This document shows positions 7,061-15,519 of a stretch of 64,000 nucleotides of DNA, one piece after another (the first letter of the stretch is position 1; every line of letters begins with the position of its first letter). The notes under the pieces are model-generated. The model saw only the letters and a program-made list of their open reading frames with translations. It did not search any database and was not told the DNA's origin. The position numbers and the translations under genes are program-made. Origin of the DNA: Pseudazoarcus sp963975885 (GTDB lineage Bacteria > Pseudomonadota > Gammaproteobacteria > Burkholderiales > Rhodocyclaceae); assembly GCA_963975885.1 (NCBI GenBank), contig CAXBIS010000004.1, forward strand, positions 1 to 64,000, given 5' to 3'.

Positions 7061-7432
7061 TCAAGCCCCTAGCCAATCGACGTCGGCGTCGCGGTCAGCT
7101 ACGCGTGCGGCGCGCGACTTCTTCGCCTTCGGCCTGGGCGTCGTCGCCGCGATCTCGTCGGCCTGCAGGTCGAGAGTCGGCCGCGTCTCGCCGCCGTTGT
7201 CGGGCGTCCAGATGCCGACCTTCAGGGTGCCGGCCATGCTCACCGATGCGCCGGTCTTCAACTGCAGCAGGCGTGCGACAGCGTTGTCGTCGAAGCAGAT
7301 GACGCTGCAATAGATTCTGCCTGCGTCGCCCTGCGGCACGGAAACACGGCACAGTGCGAAGGTCGAGCCGTTGCGTGCGGTGCGCTCTTGGGGGTCGGCG
7401 ACGAGTTCGCCGGAAATGAGTCCGCGGATCAT
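7061..7432 (-). CDS. ssb: single-stranded DNA-binding protein
   Basis: 123 aa. OB-fold pattern: IRGLISGELVADPQERTARN, FALCRVSVPQG, IYCSVICFDDNAVARLLQLK, GASVSMAGTLKVGIW, as in phage and plasmid SSBs. The usual acidic DDDIPF tail is replaced by a basic linker ending ADVDWLGA, so interaction with host repair proteins may differ. The ATG at 7432 overlaps the stop of the small membrane protein as ATGA, which decides the start. Protects single strands during element replication or integration. Confidence 0.8.
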   Translation of the reverse strand: MIRGLISGELVADPQERTARNGSTFALCRVSVPQGDAGRIYCSVICFDDNAVARLLQLKTGASVSMAGTLKVGIWTPDNGGETRPTLDLQADEIAATTPRPKAKKSRAARVADRDADVDWLGA

Positions 7433-7617
7433 TGCAGGCACCCCCGCACGATCAACACCAGCCCGACGGCGGCCACGAACAGCGCGCCCGCGATGGCAGT
7501 GTGGCCGCGTTGCTGGCGGCGCTTGATTTCCGTGGGGATGCGGTCAAGAATGTGGGCGTCGTCTGCAGTTTCGTGAGAGCCCGGCTGGCACCGGGCTTTT
7601 GCGTGTCTGGGGGTCAT
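7429..7617 (-). CDS. small single-pass membrane protein
   Basis: 62 aa from the ATG at 7617 (GGGG-rich ribosome-binding site). A charged N-terminal half is followed by one transmembrane helix at the C-terminus (HTAIAGALFVAAVGLVLIV) and RGCLQ. Overlaps the SSB start as ATGA. No known family. Confidence 0.5.
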   Translation of the reverse strand: MTPRHAKARCQPGSHETADDAHILDRIPTEIKRRQQRGHTAIAGALFVAAVGLVLIVRGCLQ

Positions 7618-7628
7618 GGTTGCCCCCC

Positions 7629-7862
7629 TTACGCCGTGGCGCCGGATTGGCGCGTGCGGCGCTTTAGCCATTCAAGCAGGTCCGAGCGGCGGTAGCGGAC
7701 CTTCGCGCCTACCTTGACGAACGGCAGGTTGTAGCGCCCTGTGCAGCGCCACACGCTGAGTGTGCCTTCAGTGACGCCGAGCAGCTCGGCGGCCGACATG
7801 GGGTCGACCAGCTGATCGTGGCTGGCGTCGCGCTGAGTACCGATGAGTTCCGTCGTATCCAT
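7629..7862 (-). CDS. alpA: AlpA/excisionase-family HTH protein
   Basis: 77 aa from the ATG at 7862. The core MSAAELLGVTEGTLSVWRCT, then LPFVKVGAKVRYRRSDLLEWL, is the classic HTH_17/excisionase-AlpA winged helix. Such proteins bind near att sites to direct excision or switch on island genes. It is the second DNA-binding protein of this type in the element (the other is at 590-841). Upstream (7875-7958) is an 84-base gap that should hold its promoter. Confidence 0.8.
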   Translation of the reverse strand: MDTTELIGTQRDASHDQLVDPMSAAELLGVTEGTLSVWRCTGRYNLPFVKVGAKVRYRRSDLLEWLKRRTRQSGATA

Positions 7863-7958
7863 ATTCGCGTCCAAGAATCCCGATTAACGTTCGGGGTTGG
7901 TGCGAATATCGGGTTAAGGAAGTTGCAGGGGTGCGGACACAAGGCCTTGTGTCAAAAT

Positions 7959-8525
7959 CTACTGGCGATACTCCTCCCACCAGCGATAGAACGATCTTGG
8001 GCTAGGTTTGCCGTCCGGGTATTGTTCCTTCATGGCAGCGATGAAGTCTTTTCTTTCCATTTGCGGACGAGATTGCAGTAGATCCTTCGCGTAAGAGCGG
8101 GGGCCGTTGTCATGAGTGGAATGGCGCCCCCCGCTCTTGCCGGACGACGCTAATGCCTCCACCGCGCCAATCAGGCTGTTCGCACCGAACAGGTAGTTGA
8201 TCGCCTTCGCAAGCTTCTCGATGAACTGCGCTGGTGAAACATCTGCATCCATTTCGCTGAGCGTTGCGCGCGTCGCAACGAGGAGCTTGTTTGCGTTCAT
8301 CTTCATCTTCTTGCTTATGCGTCTCTTCTCATCGTTGTCAGGCGATGCATCGAGAACGGTACGCAGATCCTCAATGTTCTGGACTGCGGTCGCGGTAAGC
8401 TTCTTGAGAGCCGCGCGCTCGGCGTGGCCTACGTCCAGACTGTCGAGAATCTCGGCGAGGGTTGCGCGCCGCCGGTCACGTTCATGCGCTTCGTAGTCAC
8501 CTAGCGTGGGCCCCTTCGCCGTCAT
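7959..8525 (-). CDS. element hypothetical protein coupled to the integrase
   Basis: 188 aa. Mostly helical with a basic centre (KRRISKKMKMNANKLL); C-terminal PSPRSFYRWWEEYRQ with a preceding helix looks like a small DNA-binding helix-turn-helix. The ATG at 8525 overlaps the integrase stop (ATGA), so it is translated with the integrase. A directionality or immunity role is possible; no family recognised. Confidence 0.55.
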   Translation of the reverse strand: MTAKGPTLGDYEAHERDRRRATLAEILDSLDVGHAERAALKKLTATAVQNIEDLRTVLDASPDNDEKRRISKKMKMNANKLLVATRATLSEMDADVSPAQFIEKLAKAINYLFGANSLIGAVEALASSGKSGGRHSTHDNGPRSYAKDLLQSRPQMERKDFIAAMKEQYPDGKPSPRSFYRWWEEYRQ

Positions 8526-9904
8526 GCTCCGGATCCCTTCTTCTTCAGATCGAGTACGTCGGCCTTCGGGGACAGCCCAGCGGCCTCAAGCATTGAGGCG
8601 GTCGCCGTCGTGACCGAAGCGCGCACCGGGTCGATGTGCAATCGGCTGTAGATCATCGTCGCGTCGGGGCTCTTGTGTCCGAGGCTCTTGCCGATGATGA
8701 CCAGCGAGGCGCCGGTGATGGCCTGCCAGCTGCCGAGCGAGCGTCGCAGGTCGTGGATACGCAGGTCGTCGATGCGGGCGCCGTCGGTGTCGACGCTCAG
8801 GTCGGCGGCGACTGCCCGCGCGCGCTCCAGCTTGCGTTCGAGACTGGCGCTGTCCTCGATGTCCAGCTTTCCGCCTGCCGCCTCGATACGCGTCGTGAGC
8901 TGCGCCAGTTCGTCGCGGTCGAACAGCGTCGCCCAGCGTTTTTTCGGTGCCGACATGTAGCCGGTCGCCGACTTCGCCGGGAACACGAATCCCGATCGAC
9001 GAGGGGTGCGCGCCCGGAGTACCTGGATGGCCAGCGGCACCGTCACCGGCTCGTCGTTCTTGGTCTCGGGGATACGCCAGACAGCACGTTCGAGATCGAT
9101 GTCCTGCCAGCGAGCCGACAAGACGTTCTCGCGCCGCGCGCCGGTCAGCAGGGATAGCAGCACGAAATGCCGAAAGTCGGCCGACGTGTCCTGCGACAGC
9201 GCCAGGAAGAAGCGCGGCAGTTCGTCGCGTTGGATGAAGCGGTCGCGCTTCTTCTCGCGGAACGGCTTGATGTCCTCGGCCGGGTTCGCGCCCTCGTAGC
9301 CATGCTGGCGGGCGTGGTTGAACACGGCGCGCAAGACCTCGACCGTGCGGTTCGCCAAGGTGGCGTGATGTGCGCCGACCTCGGCGTGCAGCGTGCGGAT
9401 GTCGGCGGCGTCGATCTGCTCGAGCTTGCGGGCGGACCAATCCACGCCGGCCGGGTGCTTCGTGCGCTTCCTGCCGTGCTTCTTCGCGGGCAGGTCTGGC
9501 ATGGTGCCGACGCAGCGTTCCCACAGGGCGCGGATGTCGTTGGCGCGCCGGATGCCGTGCGGGACGACGTGCAGGCGCATGTACCGCTCGAAGGCCTCGC
9601 CGAGCGTGATGCGCTGCTTAGCCTCACGTCGAGCCTTGGCAGGGTTCAGGCCGCCCGCGAATTCGCCCAGCTTGCGCTCGGCTTCCCTGCGGGCCTGCTC
9701 GACGGTCATGTCGGGGAACGTGCCGAGCTTCACCCATGCCATGCCGTCGTCGGCGCGCTTGATGACGTAGAAGGTTCGGGTCCCAGCCGCCGTGACGCGC
9801 AGGGCCAGTTTCGGCACCTTTTCGTCGTAGTAGGTGGCTCGCCCTCGGTCGGGACAGGGCAGGGTAGCCACTACCCCTTTGTTGAACAACAGGCGGTTGG
9901 TCAT
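8522..9904 (-). CDS. int: tyrosine recombinase / phage integrase (P4-like)
   Basis: 460 aa. Arm-binding N-terminal domain (DUF4102 type, about 1-90: YYDEKVPKLALRVTAAGTRTF), core-binding domain (about 95-215) and catalytic domain. Catalytic set visible: Arg257 (TGARREN), Lys of PETKNDEP, His384 and Arg387 (HDLRR), His410 (GHKS) and nucleophile Tyr419. Start ATG at 9904 has a GAGGAG site; the track extending to 9952 does not. It lies next to the displaced tRNA-Arg 3' fragment, its expected target. Length and motifs are normal, so it should be active. Confidence 0.92.
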   Translation of the reverse strand: MTNRLLFNKGVVATLPCPDRGRATYYDEKVPKLALRVTAAGTRTFYVIKRADDGMAWVKLGTFPDMTVEQARREAERKLGEFAGGLNPAKARREAKQRITLGEAFERYMRLHVVPHGIRRANDIRALWERCVGTMPDLPAKKHGRKRTKHPAGVDWSARKLEQIDAADIRTLHAEVGAHHATLANRTVEVLRAVFNHARQHGYEGANPAEDIKPFREKKRDRFIQRDELPRFFLALSQDTSADFRHFVLLSLLTGARRENVLSARWQDIDLERAVWRIPETKNDEPVTVPLAIQVLRARTPRRSGFVFPAKSATGYMSAPKKRWATLFDRDELAQLTTRIEAAGGKLDIEDSASLERKLERARAVAADLSVDTDGARIDDLRIHDLRRSLGSWQAITGASLVIIGKSLGHKSPDATMIYSRLHIDPVRASVTTATASMLEAAGLSPKADVLDLKKKGSGA

Positions 9905-9920
9905 GCGCTCCTCAAGGCTG

Positions 9921-9978
9921 CGGGCTAGCACCGGGCTAGCACGGGCTATCAAATTTCGTTAATTTTGATGCTAGCCCG
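9921..9978. repeat. CGGGCTAGCA repeats upstream of the integrase
   Basis: The decamer CGGGCTAGCA occurs at 9921-9930 and 9932-9941, a variant CGGGCTATCA at 9942-9951, and an inverted copy TGCTAGCCCG at 9969-9978; the last two bracket a palindromic AT-rich core (TCAAATTT / AATTTTGA). The cluster lies between the integrase start and the att site, the place for integrase arm sites, excisionase sites or an autoregulatory operator. Confidence 0.6.
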
Positions 9979-10054
9979 TTAAGGAGGGAGGCGCAATAAC
10001 GTACTGAAAAATAACAGACTGTTAAGTGTGATTAAATTTCAGAAAGGCACCCAC

Positions 10055-10106
10055 CTTCTGGCTACGAACCAGGGGGTCGTGGGTTCGAATCCTGCCGAGC
10101 GCGCCA
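10055..10106 (+). other. att site: displaced 3' half of tRNA-Arg(ACG)
   Basis: Bases 10055-10106 match the 3' part of tRNA-Arg: anticodon arm TCTGG-CTACGAA-CCAGG with anticodon ACG, variable loop, T arm with TTCGAAT, acceptor strand CGAGCGC, discriminator G and CCA. The 5' half (acceptor strand, D arm) is absent; the upstream bases are element DNA. Integration into a tRNA 3' end leaves exactly this: an intact tRNA at one junction (outside the window, to the left) and a fragment here. This marks the right end of the element. Not expected to give a functional tRNA. Confidence 0.85.
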
Positions 10107-10113
10107 GTATCAG

Positions 10114-10143
10114 AAAAAAGGCATCCGAACGGATGCCTTTTTT
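10114..10143. terminator. strong bidirectional terminator (old tRNA-Arg terminator)
   Basis: AAAAAAGGCATCC and GGATGCCTTTTTT form a 13-bp stem around GAAC. It follows the tRNA fragment on the plus strand and lies 10 bases beyond the stop of the deacetylase-like gene on the minus strand, so it can serve both. Confidence 0.9.
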
Positions 10144-10152
10144 CGTTGACCG

Positions 10153-11259
10153 TCACTCGTCGGGCGCGATGAAGGCGTCGCGATGGAAGACCGCGGCGGC
10201 CTCGACCTCGGCGACGCCGCACGGTGGCGCGTCGGGCGCGTCGTCGCCTGCGAGTACCTCCAGTACGGTGCGCACGCCGCGCGAGAGCGAATCGAGGTTG
10301 TAGCCGCCTTCGAGTACCAGCGCGAGACGCCCGTCGCAGTGCTCTCTGGCGATTTGGCGCACGATGGTGGTCATGGCGGCAAAGCCGGCGTGGGTCACCG
10401 TCAGCGCCTGGTCGTGCCAGTGCGGGTCGAAACCGGCGGACACCAGAACCAGATCCGGGCGGAACCAGTCGGCGGCCGGTACGAGAATCTCGCGGAAGGC
10501 CTTAACGAAGGCGGCGTCTCCTGCGCCGGGCGGTAGCGGCACGTTGACCGTGCGCCCCTCGCCCAGACCCACACCGACGTCCTCGAGTCGGCCGCCGCCC
10601 GGGTAGAAGGGCGCGGCGCGATGCACGTCGAAGAACAGTACTTCCGGATCTGCCCGGAAGATTTCCTCGGTGCCATTGCCGTGGTGGGCGTCCCAATCCA
10701 CGATGAGTACGCGTGAGCAGCCGAGTTCGGCCTGTGCGTGGGCGGCGGCAACGGCGATGTTGTTGAGCAGACAGAAGCCGCGCGCGCGCACGGCTTCGGC
10801 GTGGTGGCCGGGCGGGCGGGTCAGCGCGAAGGCGCTCTCGCAGCGCCCGGCCACGACCGCCTCAACCGCGGAGATGGCCATGCCGGCGGCGACCTCGGCA
10901 GCCTCGACGCTGCCAGGGGAAACTGCTGTTGTATCGACGTCGAGCCACGCGCTCTTGCCGCGCAAGGCGTAGAAGTCGTCGAGATAGGAGTTGGTGTGCA
11001 CGCGCCCGAGTTCGCCGCGGGTGGCGGCACGCGCGGTTTCGAAGCAAACGCCTGGAACCGGTTCGACTTCAAGCAGCTGACGGATTGCCTGCAGCCGCCC
11101 GGGGTGCTCCGGATACTTCCACGGCACGCCCAGCGACGCGATGACTTCGCGCACGCGCTTCTCTACTCGGCTGGAAAGAAAGACGCCGTTGGGGTCGGGC
11201 TGGTGGGCCAGCAGTCGTTCATCGTAGAACGCGATTACGCGTTCACTGCGCACTTGCAT
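10153..11259 (-). CDS. histone deacetylase-family / acetylpolyamine amidohydrolase-like enzyme
   Basis: 368 aa. Zn-dependent arginase/deacetylase fold: TRPPGHHAEAVRARGFCLLN carries the catalytic His pair, VDWDAHHGNGT the Asp and His zinc ligands, SAGFDPHWHD the second Asp, and LEGGYN the active-site Tyr loop. Bacterial members deacetylate acetylpolyamines or small N-acetyl compounds; the true substrate cannot be read here. Start ATG at 11259 has an AAGGAG site; the much longer reading frame upstream is a shadow of the GGDEF gene. Cytoplasmic, first chromosomal gene after the element. Confidence 0.88.
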   Translation of the reverse strand: MQVRSERVIAFYDERLLAHQPDPNGVFLSSRVEKRVREVIASLGVPWKYPEHPGRLQAIRQLLEVEPVPGVCFETARAATRGELGRVHTNSYLDDFYALRGKSAWLDVDTTAVSPGSVEAAEVAAGMAISAVEAVVAGRCESAFALTRPPGHHAEAVRARGFCLLNNIAVAAAHAQAELGCSRVLIVDWDAHHGNGTEEIFRADPEVLFFDVHRAAPFYPGGGRLEDVGVGLGEGRTVNVPLPPGAGDAAFVKAFREILVPAADWFRPDLVLVSAGFDPHWHDQALTVTHAGFAAMTTIVRQIAREHCDGRLALVLEGGYNLDSLSRGVRTVLEVLAGDDAPDAPPCGVAEVEAAAVFHRDAFIAPDE

Positions 11260-11342
11260 GCACTCTCCTTTGCCGCAGAGGCGGTGGCGCGCCCAGCATA
11301 GCGCATGGCGCGGGAGTCGGTAGCTACCTGCAGCTTGCCGAG

Positions 11343-12257
11343 CTACTCGCTCATCACGCGGTTGCGGCCAGCTCGCTTGGCCGCATAGAGCGCCTGGTCG
11401 GCGCGTTCGAGCACATCCTCGGCGCAGTGGTCGTCTGCTCTCAGCGTACCGACGCCGGCGCTGACGGTGTATGCGATCAAATCGTCTCCATGGCGTGCGT
11501 TCCCGTTGCCGATCTGCTGTCGCAGTCGTTCCGCGAGCCGCATCGCGCCGGCGTGGTCGGTATCCGGTGCGACCACCGCAAACTCCTCGCCGCCGATCCG
11601 GCCAAACAGGTCGGTCTCGCGCACGACGCTCCTCGCCACGGTGCACAAATGCTTCAGGACCTGGTCGCCCGCCGCATGTCCCCAGTGATCATTGATGTCC
11701 TTGAACCGGTCGATGTCGAGCATGATCATGGCCAAGGGATGTCCGGCGCGTTGCGCGCGAGCGAACTCGGCGTCGGCGCGCACGAAGAAGCATCGGCGGT
11801 TGGCCGCGCCGGTGAGTGGATCGCGCTGCGATTGCGCTTCGAGCAGTTGCTCGTGGCGTTTGCGTTCGGTGATGTCGCGGAAGAACCATACGCGACCCAG
11901 ATAGCGTTGGTCGTCGGTCCACAGTGCCGTCGAATGGCGCTCGAGCGTGCGGCCGTCGATCAGATCGATTTCGGTGATGTCGCGGATGGTCGGGTCGGCA
12001 TACAGTTCGCGCACCCGCTGCAGGAAAGCCGTGGGGTTGCTGATTACCTGCAGCGCGCCATCCAGAAGCATGTCGTCGTGCAGTGGGCCGTCGTGTGCGT
12101 CCCGCAGTGCGCTCAGGTCGAGTTCGAATATGGAGAGAAAACGCTGGTTGTAGGAGGCCACGCGGCCATGCTCGTCCACCACGAGGATGCCGTCCGGAGA
12201 GGCTTCGTGGATGGCCCGGATCAGCGAATGCTCGAATTCGATCTGGTCGTTTGCCAA
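11343..12257 (-). CDS. PAS-GGDEF diguanylate cyclase
   Basis: 304 aa. N-terminal PAS domain (about 10-130; ILVVDEHGRVASYNQRFLSI, then the RVWFFRDITERK terminus) and GGDEF domain (about 140-302) with the intact GGEEF signature. RETD sits 5 residues before GGEEF, a classical inhibitory I-site. Expected to make cyclic di-GMP from GTP in response to a PAS ligand, with product inhibition. No signal peptide or membrane segment, so cytoplasmic. Monocistronic; 83 bases separate it from the next minus-strand gene. Confidence 0.92.
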   Translation of the reverse strand: MANDQIEFEHSLIRAIHEASPDGILVVDEHGRVASYNQRFLSIFELDLSALRDAHDGPLHDDMLLDGALQVISNPTAFLQRVRELYADPTIRDITEIDLIDGRTLERHSTALWTDDQRYLGRVWFFRDITERKRHEQLLEAQSQRDPLTGAANRRCFFVRADAEFARAQRAGHPLAMIMLDIDRFKDINDHWGHAAGDQVLKHLCTVARSVVRETDLFGRIGGEEFAVVAPDTDHAGAMRLAERLRQQIGNGNARHGDDLIAYTVSAGVGTLRADDHCAEDVLERADQALYAAKRAGRNRVMSE

Positions 12258-12612
12258 AGGCCTTGCTCCGTCGAGGGCGACCGCTGGTATCCGGACAAGC
12301 CGTCATCCCGAGATCCATGGTGCTGCGGGGAGCGCACTCTGTCCAGCAGTCAAGCCACACCCATCATAGGCGATTGCACCCTGGACCGCAGCGGCGGGGC
12401 CGGGCGACGCACAAGGACTCACGCATGCGCGCGCCGGTCGCCGCCTGACGCTGGTAATCTTGCGCCAGTGCCGGTGATGGGCTGCGCGACACAGGAGACG
12501 AGGCATGAAACCGCTGAGCTGGCCGAATGCAGGCACGAGACGTCGTCGGCGTGAGGTCGGTACTCCGCCGGGAAGATTCTGATGGATTTCATCCGCTGAG
12601 GTTCGGTCGCGC
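12258..12612. other. gene-free gap between divergent genes
   Basis: 355 bases between the start of the GGDEF gene and the start of the TRIC-type gene. It must hold both promoters. The open frames crossing it have shadow-like composition. I see no clear hairpin, riboswitch or operator. Confidence 0.5.
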
Positions 12613-13230
12613 ATGGATCTGGCCGTCATTCTCTACGGTGTCGGACTGGCTGCGGTCATGGTCAATGCCGCATCCGGCGTGCTCGAGGCGGGGCGCAAGC
12701 CTTTCGACCTGTTCGGCATGGTCGTGGTGGCGCTTGCTGCGGCGCTGGGCGGCGGTTCCTTGCGTGACGTGCTGCTCGACCGCAAGGTGTTCTGGATCGA
12801 CGACCCGGCGTATCTGATCGCTGCCATCGCTACCGGGCTGGCGACCTTTATCCTGGTCCGTCTGGTGCGATTGCCCGCTCGCCTGTTCCTGCTGCCCGAT
12901 GCGCTCGGGCTGGCGCTGTTTACCGTGATCGGCACCCAGGCGGCGCTGGATGTCGGTGCCCACTGGCTGGTGGCCAGCCTGATGGGCGTGATCACCGGTG
13001 TGTTCGGCGGCATCCTGCGCGACATGCTGTGCAACGAGGTGCCGCTGGTGTTCTCGGGCCCGTTGTATGCGACCGCATCCTGGGCTGGCGCGCTGCTGCT
13101 CGTCGGCCTGATTGCGGCCGGTGTATCGACGGGCTGGGCGTCGCTGGCGGGCGGTGTTGCAGTGCTTGCGATCCGGTTTGGCGCGATCGCGTTTGGCTGG
13201 AAGCTTCCGGTATTCTCGGTGCGTGAATGA
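12613..13230 (+). CDS. TRIC-family (UPF0126) cation channel protein
   Basis: 205 aa, about seven hydrophobic helices in two homologous halves. Each half carries the family motif: GGGSLRDVLLDR (about residues 49-60) and GGILRDMLCNEVPLVF (about 135-150). Prokaryotic TRIC proteins form trimeric K+/Na+-permeable channels in the inner membrane. Stands alone; the next gene starts 65 bases later. Confidence 0.88.
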   Translation: MDLAVILYGVGLAAVMVNAASGVLEAGRKPFDLFGMVVVALAAALGGGSLRDVLLDRKVFWIDDPAYLIAAIATGLATFILVRLVRLPARLFLLPDALGLALFTVIGTQAALDVGAHWLVASLMGVITGVFGGILRDMLCNEVPLVFSGPLYATASWAGALLLVGLIAAGVSTGWASLAGGVAVLAIRFGAIAFGWKLPVFSVRE

Positions 13231-13294
13231 GTTCGCAGTCCGAGGAGCGGGCGGCGCGCCGTGACTTCGGGTGCGTCGGGAAACACGAGGCATC

Positions 13295-15235
13295 ATGACG
13301 ATCATCTGCCTGTGCGCGATCTTCCGCAACGAAAGCCGCAATGTCGCGCGCTGTCTCGATGCCCTGTTGCCCGTGGTCGACTGCGTGTCGATCTGTGACA
13401 CCGGATCGGATGATGACACGCCCGCAGCGATCGAAACCTGGGGGCGCGAGCGGGGCGTCCCGGTACGCGTGCATCACGCGCCGTTTCGTGATTTCGGCTA
13501 CAACCGCAGCCTGTCGTTTTGGCTCGCCCGCGAGGCCTTTCCCGAGGCCGACTACCTGCTGCTGCTCGATGCAGACATGGTGTTGCGCGTCGAGCGCGGT
13601 TGGGACAAGACGGCCCTGTGCGCGGATCAATACCTGGTGCGTCAGCGTCAGGGCGGGCTTGAATACTGGAACACGCGGCTGATCCGCGCTTCGCTGCCGT
13701 GGCGCTGCGTGGGCGTCACGCACGAATACTGGACCTGCGAACAGGCACAGGCACGCGAGCGGCTGGAAGCCGTGTGGATCGATGATCGCGGCGATGGCGG
13801 CTGCAAGGCGGACAAGTTCGAGCGCGACCGCCAGCTGCTCGTCGAGGGTATCGACGATGCGTCGACACCGCCTCCGCTGCGTGCGCGCTACATGTTCTAT
13901 CTTGCCCAGACGCTGCGCGACCTCGGCCGGCTGGAAGATGCGCTCGACTGGTATTCGCGCCGCGTCGACGCCGGTGGCTGGGACGAGGAAGTCTGGTGCG
14001 CAATGCACGAGGCGGCGAGGTTGCGTCAACGCCTCGATCACGATGAGGAATCTGTCGCCGAAGCCTATCTCGCTGCCTACCGGTTCCGGCCCGTGCGCGC
14101 CGAAGCTCTGGTCTCGCTCGCCGCCTGGTATCGGGGCCGCAAGGCCTGGCCGATGGCCAGGCTGTTCGCCGAGGCGGCCCGCGGCATCGGTCGCCCCGAC
14201 GACATCCTGTTCGTCGATGCCGCGACCTATGAGTGGAAGGCTGATGACGAGGCCGCGATCGCGGCCTACTGGACGGGTGATCGTGTTCGCAGCTTCGAAC
14301 TGTGCCAGCGTCTGCTCGACGAAGATCGCCTGCCCGAAGGGCAGCGCGCGCGGGTCGAGGCCAACCGCGACCATGCGGTGCCCGCGGTCGCGCGACGAAC
14401 TTTGCAGCACCCGCGCGAGAAGATCGCCGAGATTGCGCACAGCTTGCACAACGGGCGGCGCGACGGCGACGTCACGCTGACCATCACCTCCTGCAAGCGG
14501 CTTGCCCTGTTCGAGAAGACGGTCGATTCATTCCTGAACTGCTGCCTGGACCTGGAGGCCGTCTCGCGCTTCGTGTGCATCGACGACAACTCCGATGCCG
14601 CCGATTGCGAGCGCATGCGCTCGCGCTACCCGTTGTTCGAGTTCGTGTTCAAGCATGAAGATGAGAGAGGACACGCGAAAAGCATGAACCGACTGCGTGA
14701 CATGGTCGATACACCTTACTGGCTGCATCTGGAGGATGACTGGCACTTCTTCGTGACGACGGCCTATATCGCACGCGCCCGTCAGGTGCTCGAGGCGCGT
14801 GAGGATGTCGCACAGGTGCTGTTCAATCGCAACTACGCCGAAACTCTTGATGATCGCGAACTGGTTGGCGGAGTGGTGCGTCGCCTCCGAACGAGTGCTT
14901 CGCGCTATGTCGAGCACGAGTACCTGCCGGAGCACGACGAGCGAGAGCGCTTCTTTCGCCGCAACCGACCCGGCGCGCTGAGCAATGTATGGTGGCCGCA
15001 TTTTTCTCTCCGACCGTCCCTGATGCGTACGGACGCGATGCTCTCGGTCGGACCGTTCGATGATGCGTCCGGCCATTTCGAGTTCGAGTTTGCGCAACGC
15101 TATACACAAACCGGACTGAAGAGTGCCTTTATCGACGCCATCACTTGCATGCACATCGGCAGACTCACTTCGCAGCGCGATGACGCCGAATCAAATGCCT
15201 ATGCACTGAACGGCATGTCCCAGTTCGCTCGGTGA
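13295..15235 (+). CDS. two-domain family 2 glycosyltransferase
   Basis: 646 aa. First GT2 domain (about 1-200) begins IICLCAIFRNESRNVARCLD and has DADM (92-95) as the metal-binding DxD. A helical TPR-like middle (about 210-380; ARYMFYLAQTLRDLGRLEDA) is followed by a second GT-A domain (about 388-646) with FVCIDDNSDA and HLEDDWHFF (about 479-487). ATG at 13295 has an ACGAGG site. No signal peptide, so cytoplasmic. Downstream are an exported surface-type protein and a Thr-rich collagen-like protein, so it may glycosylate one of them; that link is inference from position. A capsule or LPS transferase is the alternative. Confidence 0.8.
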   Translation: MTIICLCAIFRNESRNVARCLDALLPVVDCVSICDTGSDDDTPAAIETWGRERGVPVRVHHAPFRDFGYNRSLSFWLAREAFPEADYLLLLDADMVLRVERGWDKTALCADQYLVRQRQGGLEYWNTRLIRASLPWRCVGVTHEYWTCEQAQARERLEAVWIDDRGDGGCKADKFERDRQLLVEGIDDASTPPPLRARYMFYLAQTLRDLGRLEDALDWYSRRVDAGGWDEEVWCAMHEAARLRQRLDHDEESVAEAYLAAYRFRPVRAEALVSLAAWYRGRKAWPMARLFAEAARGIGRPDDILFVDAATYEWKADDEAAIAAYWTGDRVRSFELCQRLLDEDRLPEGQRARVEANRDHAVPAVARRTLQHPREKIAEIAHSLHNGRRDGDVTLTITSCKRLALFEKTVDSFLNCCLDLEAVSRFVCIDDNSDAADCERMRSRYPLFEFVFKHEDERGHAKSMNRLRDMVDTPYWLHLEDDWHFFVTTAYIARARQVLEAREDVAQVLFNRNYAETLDDRELVGGVVRRLRTSASRYVEHEYLPEHDERERFFRRNRPGALSNVWWPHFSLRPSLMRTDAMLSVGPFDDASGHFEFEFAQRYTQTGLKSAFIDAITCMHIGRLTSQRDDAESNAYALNGMSQFAR

Positions 15236-15519
15236 GAGCGGGCGCCCGGATTGGACGGATCGCCTGCGACCGGCAACGATGCCGCTTGAATCGGAAATCT
15301 GCATCCCGCTGGTCGAAGCGAACCTTCTGGTGAGGTTCGACGATGCTTTCGCCGCACAGGTGGCCCGCCGCGAGGTGCGTGCACGTTGTCCGTGGCCACG
15401 ATTTGCTTCGCGCATTCCCGGTTCGTGTGAATTTGTCCCTGCAGTGCGTGTGAACTTGTGCTTGCGGTCAGAAGTTGACCGATTGTGGGCGTGCTCGAAG
15501 TCGGGAATGATCCGGGCCC
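15236..15519. other. intergenic region with a short direct repeat
   Basis: 284 bases. CGTGTGAATTTGT at 15424-15436 and CGTGTGAACTTGT at 15447-15459 are 23 bp apart, about two helical turns, and precede the exported-protein gene. They could be an activator site. No terminator seen after the glycosyltransferase gene. Confidence 0.35.
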
